This document shows, one piece after another, positions 49,961 to 57,691 of a stretch of DNA of 64,000 nt. Made by a program: the position numbers and the translations under genes. Source of the DNA: CAVQFO01 sp963711725. GTDB lineage: Bacteria; Pseudomonadota; Gammaproteobacteria; Nitrococcales; Aquisalimonadaceae. The stretch covers positions 101,053-165,052 of the forward strand of contig CAVQFO010000027.1 in NCBI GenBank assembly GCA_963711725.1, read 5' to 3'. Position 1 is the stretch's first letter; each line of letters opens with the position of its first letter. A model generated the notes under the pieces. The model had not been told where the DNA came from, searched no databases, and saw only the letters and a list, made by a program, of their open reading frames with translations.

Positions 49961-50878
49961 ATGCCCGAAACGGGCGAGGATAAGACCATCACCTACAGCG
50001 AGATTCAGGCCATGACCGCCACCGCAAAATGGACCCCGTTTTCCTATTCCACCGACGACTACGACTTCGCCGGCGCCAAGCTGCGCAAGGCCTGGGATCG
50101 GCTGCACGCGGGCGATCGCGAACCCTTCCCCGACGCCGCGTGGATAACGGCGACCTGCGAAGCGGCACCCAAGGCCGCCAAGGGTCTGGGCGAACTGGCG
50201 TCCGATCCGGAAGCCGTGGCCCAGCGTCTCCAGGAAGCGTGGCGGCATTTCCACTGCGGGGATTTCGCCGGCGCCGCGAAGATGGGCCTGGAGCTGGGCT
50301 TGATCGGCTACGCGGTGGCGAACAAGGCGGAGAGCACCCAGGCCAACTATCTCGAAGAAGAGCGCCCGTCCAAGTCGCGCCTTCTGCAGGAGGCCATGGC
50401 CCGCTGCGAGGAGGCCATGACCGCACTGCCGGATCACCCCAACAGCTGGTATCTCTATGCCTACGCGGTGGGCCGATATGCCCAGTGCGTATCGGTGGCC
50501 GAAGCCCTGGCTCAGGGCCTGGGCGGAAAAGTCATCAAGAGCCTGCGCAAGACACTGCAGCTGGAACCACACCATGCCGACGCCCACACCGCCATCGGCG
50601 TCTACCACGCCGAGGTTATCGACAAGGTGGGCGCGCTGATCGGCGGCATGACCTACGGCGCCAGCAAGGAAGAAGGCGTGAAACACTTCCGCAAGGGCAT
50701 CGAACTGGCCCCCACCTCCGCCAGCGCGCTGATGGAATACGCCGACGGCCTGCTGATGATGTACGGCAAGGACCGAACCGCGGAGGCCGTGGAGCTCTAC
50801 AAGAAGGCCGCCGCCATGACCCCGGCCGACGCCCTGGAAAGGCTGGACGTGGAACTGGCGAAATCGCAGTTGGATTGA
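49961..50878 (+). CDS. TPR-repeat protein of unknown function
   Basis: A 305-residue protein with several helix-turn-helix repeats of TPR type. Examples are YLYAYAVGRYAQCVSVAEAL, LQLEPHHADAHTAIGVYHAE and GIELAPTSASALMEYADGL. No signal peptide is apparent. The first ATG at 49961 has GGAG almost touching it, so an internal ATG at 50012 (MTATAKW) is a good alternative. It is divergent from the phasin gene at 49801 with 159 bases between. TPR proteins usually mount protein complexes, and no partner is evident here. Confidence 0.75.
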   Translation: MPETGEDKTITYSEIQAMTATAKWTPFSYSTDDYDFAGAKLRKAWDRLHAGDREPFPDAAWITATCEAAPKAAKGLGELASDPEAVAQRLQEAWRHFHCGDFAGAAKMGLELGLIGYAVANKAESTQANYLEEERPSKSRLLQEAMARCEEAMTALPDHPNSWYLYAYAVGRYAQCVSVAEALAQGLGGKVIKSLRKTLQLEPHHADAHTAIGVYHAEVIDKVGALIGGMTYGASKEEGVKHFRKGIELAPTSASALMEYADGLLMMYGKDRTAEAVELYKKAAAMTPADALERLDVELAKSQLD

Positions 50879-50896
50879 CTTGCTCGGCGACGTTCT

Positions 50897-51022
50897 AAAC
50901 CACGAAGGGAAGGCTTAGATACACACTTCAATGTCCAATGTAGGGTGGGTTAGCGAAGCGTAACCCACCAATCCGGCGAAGCCACAAAACCTCGCCGGAC
51001 TACCCATTACCAATCCGATCTA
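50897..51022. repeat. Composite repeat, left copy
   Basis: This segment starts with a CCACGAAGGGAAGGCTTAG block and contains GTAGGGTGGGTTAGCG (50941-50956) and its inverted mate before the CCGGCGAAGCCACAAAACCT stretch. It ends in CCAATCCGATCTACTC. The same order recurs at 53530-53678, where the shared core is nearly identical. It is in the 365-base gap after the TPR gene; that gap also holds a REP-like hairpin at 51123-51147, a CGTGCTGTTCGTGTCCTTCG half repeat, and no gene. Confidence 0.75.
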
Positions 51023-51122
51023 CTCTTTATCCCGCAGCGCTCGCTGGGCCGGACGCGGCGGGATCCCCGGATTCCGCGTTGCTGCATCCGGGCTACGGTC
51101 CTGACCCACCCTTAATGAATTT

Positions 51123-51147
51123 CCCCTCTCCCCTGGCGGGAGAGGGG
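51123..51147. repeat. CCCCTCTCCC hairpin
   Basis: CCCCTCTCCC and GGGAGAGGGG form a perfect ten-base stem with loop CTGGC, followed by a second partial GGGAGAGGGGG copy. Similar elements are widespread in proteobacterial genomes. It lies about 97 bases past the end of the WS/DGAT gene on the minus strand and may act in termination. Confidence 0.6.
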
Positions 51148-51243
51148 CTCAGGGAGAGGGGGAGATCATCCGGCGAAGCCACAAGGCCCTAGCTCCACTT
51201 CGTGCTGTTCGTGTCCTTCGTGGTTTAAGGACAAGCCCCGACT

Positions 51244-52686
51244 CTACTCCACGGGCCCGATCGGCCCATGCCCCTCCGTGGGCTCGCCCCAATCCACCTG
51301 CATCAGCGTGGTCAGCAGCAACTGCTCGAACTCCTCCCCGAACCGCGAAATGATCCGTTCCGGGTCCGGCACCAGGCCCGCGTCGGTGGCGAGCCCGAAA
51401 TGGACCCGGCCGTTGTAGCTGAAGATGCTCACCCCCATGCCCACATCGCCGCTCTGGGGCACCCAGAACATCTGCTGGTCGATCTTGGCCCCGGCCAGAT
51501 AGCGCGGTTCCTGAGGCCCCGGCACGTTGGTCATGACCGCCGATGCCTTCTGGCTCAGCAGGCCCACCACGAAGTCCTGCAGCGCCTGCGGCCCGCGCCC
51601 GGTCACGTTCATCAGCGCCAGGGCGAACACCGGCTGGGTCGACGTGCGCAGCTCCAGCATCCGGCGTTTGAGCTCGAAAGTGCGCTCCAGCGGATTGGAC
51701 ATGCCCACCGGCAGCGACAGAAACACCAGCCCGAAGCGGTTCCCCAGCTCCTGTCCCGGTGCCTCGCGGCGCATGTTCACCGGCACGATCGCCCGAACCT
51801 CCACGTTCTCCAACGGGTCGCCCTTTTCCTCCATGTAGGCCCGCAGGGCCCCGGTCACGCACGAGAGCAGCACATCGTTGATGGAACAGCCCAGGGCATG
51901 GCCGATGGTCCGCACCTCGGTCAGGGAAAGGGGTTCCGCCCACACGGCGCGCTTCAGCGGCCCCGGCTTGCCCTTGAAGCGGGTGGGGGAATCCGCCGGG
52001 AGCAGGGTGAGTTCCGTGGACTCGGTGGTAAACCGCAGGCCGTAGCGGGCGTAATCCAGCGCCTTGCCGGGGTGGCGGGTCAGATCGAGGCCAGCATTGA
52101 GCAGGCCGCGCCCCATATCCAGCGTCGATCCCACCGCATTCTCCAGCGGCTGGAACAGCGCATGGATGGCGTCGATGCCGTGTTCCTCGTGCTCGGCGGC
52201 GGGCTCCGGCCAGGCTTCCGACTCGCTGTCGCCGTCGGTCATGCCGAATACCACCCCGATCAGGGCGATGCCGTCCGCATAGCAATGGTGGATCCGCACC
52301 ACCACCGCCGCGCCCTCGGCGTAGTTTTCCACCAAGTGGAACTCCCACAGGGGCTTGGCGTGGTCCAGCGGCGTTCCCATCAGATCGCTGACGTATTCCT
52401 CAAGCTCCTGCTTCCCCGCCGCGCCCGGCAGGGCAATCCGCCTCACATGCCGGCGAATATCGAAGTTCGGGTCGTCCTCCCAGGCCCCGGACGTGGACGA
52501 CACCTCCACCACCCGCTGGCGGAACCGGTGAAACTTCAAGAACCGCGTCTCGATCACGCGGGTCAACGCGGCGAAATCCATCGGCTCCCGGAAGATGAAG
52601 ACCCCCGTGATCACCATCAGGTTCGCCGGCCGATCCATGCGAAGCCACGCATGATCGATGGCATCCATTGCTTGTTTTCTGGGCAT
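51244..52686 (-). CDS. Wax ester synthase / diacylglycerol acyltransferase (WS/DGAT)
   Basis: A 480-residue enzyme that joins acyl-CoA to fatty alcohol or diacylglycerol to make wax esters or triacylglycerol. The catalytic motif HHxxxDG is HHCYADG at residues 133-139. Other hallmarks are CSINDVLLSCVTGALR, NRFGLVFLSLPVGM and SAVMTNVPGP. Of several start codons I take ATG 52684-52686, which has GGAG close upstream; a TTG 18 bases earlier and an ATG 18 bases later are possible. Together with the acyl-CoA reductase it gives a complete acyl-CoA-to-wax-ester route. Confidence 0.93.
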   Translation of the reverse strand: MPRKQAMDAIDHAWLRMDRPANLMVITGVFIFREPMDFAALTRVIETRFLKFHRFRQRVVEVSSTSGAWEDDPNFDIRRHVRRIALPGAAGKQELEEYVSDLMGTPLDHAKPLWEFHLVENYAEGAAVVVRIHHCYADGIALIGVVFGMTDGDSESEAWPEPAAEHEEHGIDAIHALFQPLENAVGSTLDMGRGLLNAGLDLTRHPGKALDYARYGLRFTTESTELTLLPADSPTRFKGKPGPLKRAVWAEPLSLTEVRTIGHALGCSINDVLLSCVTGALRAYMEEKGDPLENVEVRAIVPVNMRREAPGQELGNRFGLVFLSLPVGMSNPLERTFELKRRMLELRTSTQPVFALALMNVTGRGPQALQDFVVGLLSQKASAVMTNVPGPQEPRYLAGAKIDQQMFWVPQSGDVGMGVSIFSYNGRVHFGLATDAGLVPDPERIISRFGEEFEQLLLTTLMQVDWGEPTEGHGPIGPVE

Positions 52687-52775
52687 TGCTCCAACCACCG
52701 ACAAAGGGCTATCCCTGCATTTTATACGGTGGAACGTGCCGCTCCCTGTTGCGCCAGATCAACCGGAAGCGGTGT

Positions 52776-53354
52776 TCACGCCGCCGCCGACCGACCCCGC
52801 AACCGCTCACGAACCCCTTCATCGATGAACGCCTGCACGCGCTCCAGGGGAATGTGATCGCTGGTGTCCCGGCCGTACCAGGTCTCCACGATCCGGCCCC
52901 GTTCGTCCAGCAGGAAATCCGCCGGCACCAACGTCGGATGATGGTTCTTGGCGGGCTTGCCGCCCAGCGCCAGGCCGCGAAAAATCCTCGGCAACTTGAA
53001 CAACAGCGCCTTGAACAGCGCCGTGGCCGACTGCTCCACGCCGTACTCGTTGTAGATGGCCAGATCAGGGTCCGCGATCATGCGGAACGGCCGCGCCCGC
53101 CTGCCGCGCGCAAGATGGGCCCGGACATCCTCGGCCGGCGAACTGAAGAACGTGACCACTTCCAGCCCCGCTTCCCGCCAGGCCGTGTACTCATGGGTGA
53201 GTTCATAGACACGCAGATTGCAGAACGGGCAGTCCGCGTTGCGAAAGAACGAAAGCATCACCCGCCTGCCCCTGAGCTCGCTCAGACGAAAGGGCCTGCC
53301 GTTAACGTCGCGGGTCACAATGTCGATGCTTTCGCGGGGCGTTGTAAGTCGCAT
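52776..53354 (-). CDS. Peroxiredoxin-like / AhpC-TSA family protein
   Basis: A 192-residue thioredoxin-fold protein. The active-site region is SFFRNADCPFCNLRVYEL with a CPFC pair near residue 40, followed by the EYTAWREAGLEVVTFFSS helix-strand. The C-terminal half carries the DFLLDERGRIVETWYGR strand usual for TlpA/AhpC proteins. No signal peptide is seen. The ATG at 53354 is seven bases after GGAG. It is read upstream of the WS/DGAT gene, so it may protect lipid storage from oxidation, but this is only context. Confidence 0.88.
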   Translation of the reverse strand: MRLTTPRESIDIVTRDVNGRPFRLSELRGRRVMLSFFRNADCPFCNLRVYELTHEYTAWREAGLEVVTFFSSPAEDVRAHLARGRRARPFRMIADPDLAIYNEYGVEQSATALFKALLFKLPRIFRGLALGGKPAKNHHPTLVPADFLLDERGRIVETWYGRDTSDHIPLERVQAFIDEGVRERLRGRSAAA

Positions 53355-53408
53355 GATGATCTCCAAATGGCTCTTGTGCCCCCGGAGATACGCAATTACG
53401 GGTGGTCT

Positions 53409-53472
53409 GGATGCAGCGAAGCGGAATCCAGGAATCACGGCCCCCGGATTCCGCTCCGCTGCATCCGGGCTA
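53409..53472. repeat. Inverted repeat of GGATTCCGCTxCGCTGCATCC family
   Basis: GGATGCAGCGAAGCGGAATC and its near-exact partner beginning GGATTCCGCTCCGCTGCATC face each other across about 20 bases. This type of intergenic palindrome is common in gammaproteobacteria. A related half is at 51065-51095. It is part of the 624-base gene-free stretch 53355-53978. Confidence 0.75.
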
Positions 53473-53529
53473 CGGTGTTGGGCGTTGGGCTGGGCAAGTC
53501 GCGGTTGGGTTGAGTTGTTCGTAATGCTT

Positions 53530-53678
53530 TAAACCACGACGGACACGAAGATCGCGAAGGGAAGGCTTGCATCGACACTTCAATGTAGGGTGGGTGAGCA
53601 AAGCGTAACCCACCAATCCGGCGAAGCCACAAAACCTCGCCGGACTATCCTTTGCCAATCCGATCTACTCCTCTTCCG
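53530..53678. repeat. Composite repeat, right copy
   Basis: The order of blocks copies the repeat at 50897-51022: CCACGACGGACACGAAG, GAAGGGAAGGCTTGC, then the GTAGGGTGGGTGAGCA palindrome and CCGGCGAAGCCACAAAACCT. It also ends in CCAATCCGATCTACTC. Both copies point the same way and flank the WS/DGAT and peroxiredoxin-like genes. No gene is seen here. Confidence 0.75.
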
Positions 53679-53883
53679 CAGTGCTCATTGAACCGAACGC
53701 AGCGGGTCTCGTGGCGCCAAAGCCGGCACCGCTTCCACACCGCCTGCGTGCCGGCCCGCTTCCACAAAGCAATTGCGGAATCGCAATTATTCCGAAAACG
53801 GATCAAGTGCGGGGGCTTTTACGAGCCCCACAGAATACTTTTAAGACATTGTTTTCATTTGTTATTAAACGAACCAAGCCGGC

Positions 53884-53900
53884 TTGGCACAGTTGTTGAC
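53884..53900 (+). promoter_or_regulatory. Near-match to sigma-54 promoter
   Basis: TTGGCAC-N5-TTGAC matches the -24 element well, but the -12 GC is GA. It lies about 80 bases before the ATG at 53979, behind an AT-rich stretch with hairpins (53786-53800 and 53813-53836). A clean consensus site is found for the next gene, which makes this one worth noting, but alone it is weak. Confidence 0.35.
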
Positions 53901-53978
53901 ACTCCCCTTGCAGCGGATCGGGCTCACTCCGGCACAGCCCGTCGCCAAATGAAACGCATTCATGCAAGGAGAAACGTC

Positions 53979-54575
53979 ATGAAATCTCGGATCGCCCTGA
54001 CCACCCTGCTTTCGACGGCGGCCGCTATGGCGCTGACCGCCGTTGTGTCCAGCTATGCGCCAACGGCAACAGCGGGCGCAGTCATGGATTACCACCGCCA
54101 GCAGTCCCAACAACACAAAGCCAACAGCACAACGGTTCACTGCGCCGGCATCGAGAGCGATGGCAGCGTCTGGGTCTGCCGCCCTGCTGGTGGCGGCAAT
54201 TTCGCCAGCTACCCGAAAAAGCAATGGCAGAAGAAAGATAACCATCACCTTGTAAAAAGCGGCTCCGCGCTGACCTCCTCGGCCTACGCCTGCGACGCCG
54301 CCCTTTACCGCAACCGGCGCTTGGTACGGAAATACCATCTTCGCTCCGGCCAGCGGGCCTCCATCAAGCTGGACCTCAACGGCGCCGATCAGCTGTGGAA
54401 CAACGGCCACCAATCGGTGCGCGTCGAAGTGAGTTCCTTCAACCGTCGCAGGATCCTCACGCCCGAAGCAAACCACCCGCTCATGTTCCATCGTTGGGTC
54501 CTGCTTCGTCCCAACCGCACCGAGTGGGCATCCAAGAAGAGCAACCGCTACATCACCGGCGTCAGTTGCGATTAG
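53979..54575 (+). CDS. Secreted protein of unknown function
   Basis: A 198-residue exported protein. Residues 1-33 are a signal peptide (MKSRIALTTLLSTAAAM core, ending TATAGA). The mature region has four Cys residues (HCAGIE, WVCRPAG, AYACDAA and a final SCD), which could form two disulfides in the periplasm or outside. A basic middle (YRNRRLVRKYHLRSGQR) precedes the LNGADQLWNNGHQSVRVE strand. The start is well marked: GGAG seven bases upstream. No family is recognised. It begins the run of secreted-protein genes that ends at 59966. Confidence 0.8.
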   Translation: MKSRIALTTLLSTAAAMALTAVVSSYAPTATAGAVMDYHRQQSQQHKANSTTVHCAGIESDGSVWVCRPAGGGNFASYPKKQWQKKDNHHLVKSGSALTSSAYACDAALYRNRRLVRKYHLRSGQRASIKLDLNGADQLWNNGHQSVRVEVSSFNRRRILTPEANHPLMFHRWVLLRPNRTEWASKKSNRYITGVSCD

Positions 54576-54734
54576 CGGCCACCGAAGCTGGTCGGCCTCC
54601 GCGCCGGCCAGCCGTTTGCGGCAGCGGTGCGCCTTGCGCTTGTGGGTTTCATTTTCGCAATAGTTTCAAAAGCGAATTGCCTCCGAACCCCGCAAAAACG
54701 CGCCATCTATCTGATTTAGAGAAATTTCATGGAG

Positions 54735-54750
54735 TGGCACACCTCTTGCC
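54735..54750 (+). promoter_or_regulatory. Sigma-54 promoter
   Basis: TGGCACACCTCTTGCC matches the consensus TGGCAC-N5-TTGCW, with GG-N10-GC spacing. It lies about 70 bases before the ATG at 54818, so transcription would start near 54761. An enhancer-binding protein is required for such promoters; none is encoded in the window. It would drive the secreted-protein cluster 54818-59966. Confidence 0.65.
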
Positions 54751-54817
54751 ATTGCTCACTCAAAGAATCGGCTCGCCAGAACCGGGTATCGACCTTACAC
54801 GCAGGAGACCGAACTCG

Positions 54818-55234
54818 ATGAACCACAGCCGTCGGCAAAGCCTTCGCCTTGCGGCACGCATCCTGATCCTGGTCGTCTCGGCAACGGCGGCAATCGGCTG
54901 GGCCCGGCCCCTGTCGGGGCCCCGGTGGACGGTGGGACGTGCCGTGATCGTCTCCCAAGGCGGAGCAATGGTGCTGAAGGTGAGCTTGCGCAACGTCGGC
55001 TCACCGGGGCGGCTACCTGTGCGGATCTACGGGCGCTGGACCGATACGGCTTCGCGGGCTCGGCCCCGATTGCTGGGCCGCTATCAACGCGAAGTCGCGC
55101 TGACCCAAACCGCCATTCTGCAGATGCCTTTGGCGGCCCTTGGTCCGCCGCGCGCACGAGGCGCCCGCCTGGAACTGGTAGTGACCACAAATTCAACGGT
55201 GACGGACCGCAGCTATATCCGCCTCCGAAATTGA
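54818..55234 (+). CDS. Secreted protein of unknown function
   Basis: A 138-residue protein with a signal peptide (residues 1-29: basic start, core LAARILILVVSATAAIGW). The mature part is beta-rich: VLKVSLRNVGSPGRLPVRIY then LLGRYQREVALTQTAILQMP and RLELVVTTNSTVTDRSYI, like a small immunoglobulin-like or pilus-type sandwich. No family is recognised. The start has AGGAG eleven bases upstream and a sigma-54 promoter further up. The next gene, a CsgG-like lipoprotein, follows 20 bases later. Confidence 0.75.
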   Translation: MNHSRRQSLRLAARILILVVSATAAIGWARPLSGPRWTVGRAVIVSQGGAMVLKVSLRNVGSPGRLPVRIYGRWTDTASRARPRLLGRYQREVALTQTAILQMPLAALGPPRARGARLELVVTTNSTVTDRSYIRLRN

Positions 55235-55254
55235 CCGAAAGCAGAGGTAGAACC

Positions 55255-55983
55255 ATGCAATCCAATTCCTTGATCCGGCTTATCCGCGGGGTAGCTGTAA
55301 CACTGGCGGTGCTCGGCCTGAGCGGCTGCATGGCCGCCAGCCGGCCTGCGGTGGACCACTCCTACACCACCCACGAGCTGTCCCAATTGCCGCCGCCCAA
55401 CGGCCAGCGCAAGAAGGTTTCCATCTACCAATTCGACAGCAGCGTGGATGAAGTCTCGGGCCGCGCCGCCACCGACATGTTCACCACGGCCCTGGTCAAG
55501 AGCGGGCATTTCGCCGTATTCGAGCGCCAGCGCCTGTCGGAAGGTGTGCTCAAGGAAAAGTCCATGAACACCAAGGGAATGACCACCGGCGACGTGGGCA
55601 AGAGCCGCCTCACCGGTGTGGACTACTTGTTCCAGGGCACCGTCAGCGAGGCCAACACCGACAAATCCAACGGCGGTGTGGCGGCCACGGCGCGGGGACT
55701 GGGCGTAGAGGCCAATAATCAGAAGGCGGTGATCGCCGTGGACGTGCGGGTGGTCGACGCCCACACCGGCGCCATTCTGGGCGCGATCGACGTGCGCCGG
55801 GACGTGAAACAAGCCGGCGTGGGTGTCTCCGGCATCGGCGCATTCGTGCAGAGCTTCGTGCACAAGGATCTGCAAGGCGCCGACGTCAGCGTGAACAAGG
55901 GCGAAAAAGAAGGCGTGGACCGCGCCCTGCGCGAGTGCATCGAGGAATCCGTGTACCAACTGGCACAGCGCTTCGGAGGCTGA
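55255..55983 (+). CDS. CsgG/HfaB-family lipoprotein
   Basis: A 242-residue lipoprotein. The signal peptide ends in the lipobox LSGC at residues 22-25, and the residue after Cys is Met, so it is probably sorted to the outer membrane. The body matches the CsgG family: VSIYQFDSSVDEVSGRAATD, SGHFAVFERQRLSE, GVDYLFQGTVSEANTD and VDVRVVDAHTGAILGAIDVR. CsgG forms the outer-membrane pore for curli secretion and relatives have varied roles. No csgA, B, E or F is nearby, so the cargo here would have to be one of the neighbouring secreted proteins. Confidence 0.88.
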   Translation: MQSNSLIRLIRGVAVTLAVLGLSGCMAASRPAVDHSYTTHELSQLPPPNGQRKKVSIYQFDSSVDEVSGRAATDMFTTALVKSGHFAVFERQRLSEGVLKEKSMNTKGMTTGDVGKSRLTGVDYLFQGTVSEANTDKSNGGVAATARGLGVEANNQKAVIAVDVRVVDAHTGAILGAIDVRRDVKQAGVGVSGIGAFVQSFVHKDLQGADVSVNKGEKEGVDRALRECIEESVYQLAQRFGG

Positions 55984-55987
55984 AGTC

Positions 55988-57085
55988 ATGCTGCGCCTGA
56001 AATCCCTCATGGCCGCGCTGCTGCTTGCCGCCACCGGACCGGCCCTTGCCGGTACGGTCTGGCAGGTCAGCCAGGTGCGGCCGGGAATACCGGCCACGGC
56101 CGCCTCCTGGTACTGGAGCGGCTCGGCCCTGTCCCGGGGGATTCAGGTGCCACGAGGTTACGTGGCGGTCTACGCCGCCTACGTCATCCCCGGTCTGCAA
56201 TACACTTTGCAGATCAGCACCCCGGCCTCCCCCCAGCGGCTCACCGTCTACCTCTGCGACCGCTGGCCCTTGCTGGGAGGGCTGCACACCCGACTGCCGG
56301 CGGGGCCGGTGGTGGCGCGTCCCGCCGACCATCGGCTCGTCTATCGCTGGCATATCGGCATCGCGCCGGCCAGCACCAGCGGTCTGCTGTACGTGCTGGT
56401 CCATGCCCCTGGCCACGGCCGCCATCCCGGCTACCTGCCGCGCCTGTTGCTGATCACCCCGCCGCTGGCAGCCAAAAACGGGATAGGCCATGGCGTGACC
56501 TACCTGCGAGGACCTTCAGGTTTCCTGCTGCGCGGAGACAGCGGCGATGTGAGCTATGTGGTCCACGCCTCCGACGCCGTGCCCAGCGACTGGCAGCCCC
56601 CTGGCGACCTGATCGCCAACGGCGACTTCTCCCAGGGCTTGGATCACTGGAGGGCGCCGAGTGGCAAGGCCGGGATAGCCACCGGCGCCAATGGCCTGGT
56701 GCTCGGCCCCGGAGTCAGCTCCAAACTGATCCAGGCGGTCGACCGCAACGTCGGCAACGCCACCAGCCTGCTGCTTTGGACCGACGTCGGCATCGACAGC
56801 GGCGCAAAGCCGTCGCACCTGACCGTCAGCGTCTGCTACCAGGACCAGGCCGACGCGCGCCACTGCGGCCACCAGGCATTCCACGTGCATTTCCCCCCAA
56901 GAGCCAAGGCTGGCGCGCACTGGCCAGGGGCCGGACAGTGGTATCGCTATCAAACCGATCTCACCAGGCTCCAACCCGCCATTGCGAGGGTGGAATCAAT
57001 CTCCCTGAACGGAAGCGCCCTTAACGACGGCCGCGCCCGAGTCCGGGGCATCCATCTCATTCTGCGAAGCGAGAAACAGCCATGA
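55988..57085 (+). CDS. Secreted protein with CBM-like C-terminal domain
   Basis: A 365-residue protein with a signal peptide (residues 1-21, ending ALA). The N-terminal half is a beta-rich region of unknown type (RGYVAVYAAYVIPGLQYTLQ). From about residue 206, LIANGDFSQGLDHWRAP opens a segment that resembles the start of carbohydrate-binding modules of the CBM4/9 class, ending VRGIHLILR. It begins four bases after the CsgG-like gene and overlaps the PASTA gene, so the three are read together. A role in binding polysaccharide or cell wall is possible; no enzyme motif is seen. Confidence 0.75.
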   Translation: MLRLKSLMAALLLAATGPALAGTVWQVSQVRPGIPATAASWYWSGSALSRGIQVPRGYVAVYAAYVIPGLQYTLQISTPASPQRLTVYLCDRWPLLGGLHTRLPAGPVVARPADHRLVYRWHIGIAPASTSGLLYVLVHAPGHGRHPGYLPRLLLITPPLAAKNGIGHGVTYLRGPSGFLLRGDSGDVSYVVHASDAVPSDWQPPGDLIANGDFSQGLDHWRAPSGKAGIATGANGLVLGPGVSSKLIQAVDRNVGNATSLLLWTDVGIDSGAKPSHLTVSVCYQDQADARHCGHQAFHVHFPPRAKAGAHWPGAGQWYRYQTDLTRLQPAIARVESISLNGSALNDGRARVRGIHLILRSEKQP

Positions 57086-57642
57086 ACCGGCAATCCTTTA
57101 TCTCCGGTACCGCCGGCCTGCTGCTATGCCTGTGCGCAGCATTACCCGCCACGTGCAACGCCGGCCCCCTGGACCGCCAGGACCTGGGTCGGCCCGCCAA
57201 CCCGTCCGCCAACGACATGCTGCGGATACCCGGCGTGATCGGCATGACCTATCGCGAGGCGACCCTCACGCTGCAACAAGCCGGGCTCAATCCCCGCGTC
57301 CACATCATCCGTCACAAGGTGACCCAATACACCGGCCAGGAAGGGCTGGTGGTGAAACAGAGCCCACTGGGCGGAGGCGTCGCGCTGCTGGGCTCCAGCG
57401 TAAGCATTCGCGTCTACGCGCCCAACGGCCTTTCGCTCGCCCCACCGGACAACACCATGCCGCCACCGGCCACGGATCAACCGCCCGCCGATGCACCGCC
57501 GGACCAGTCCGCTCCGCCCGCGGATTCGTCGGCACCGGCCTATGCCCCGCCAAGCGATTCGGGCAGCCAGCAACCGAATTCCGGGGTCGACGACCAGGGC
57601 TGGCGGCCACCGCCGCAGGACAACAACGCGACATCCCAGTAA
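57082..57642 (+). CDS. Secreted PASTA-domain protein with proline-rich tail
   Basis: A 186-residue exported protein: signal peptide (residues 1-27), then a single PASTA domain (about 47-113) with IPGVIGMTYREATLTLQQAG and VVKQSPLGGG. The tail (about 120-186) is low-complexity, rich in Pro, Ala, Asp and Gln. PASTA domains bind peptidoglycan or beta-lactams, mainly in Gram-positive kinases and PBPs; a free-standing Gram-negative periplasmic form is less usual. It overlaps the preceding gene by four bases and precedes the Yip1 gene by 49. Confidence 0.82.
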   Translation: MNRQSFISGTAGLLLCLCAALPATCNAGPLDRQDLGRPANPSANDMLRIPGVIGMTYREATLTLQQAGLNPRVHIIRHKVTQYTGQEGLVVKQSPLGGGVALLGSSVSIRVYAPNGLSLAPPDNTMPPPATDQPPADAPPDQSAPPADSSAPAYAPPSDSGSQQPNSGVDDQGWRPPPQDNNATSQ

Positions 57643-57691
57643 CCAGGCGCAGCCGCCTCGGCTGCACCTGCCAATGCAACGGAGTGACGTC

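Noticed and set aside
50897..53678. Composite transposon carrying the WS/DGAT gene
   Set aside because: The flanking repeats hold no transposase gene, and their parts recur in other gaps, so the case for a mobile unit is not made; kept only as a recombination possibility.
55255..55983. Calling the lipoprotein true curli CsgG
   Set aside because: Family match only; csgA, csgB, csgE and csgF are all absent, and other CsgG relatives are unrelated to curli.
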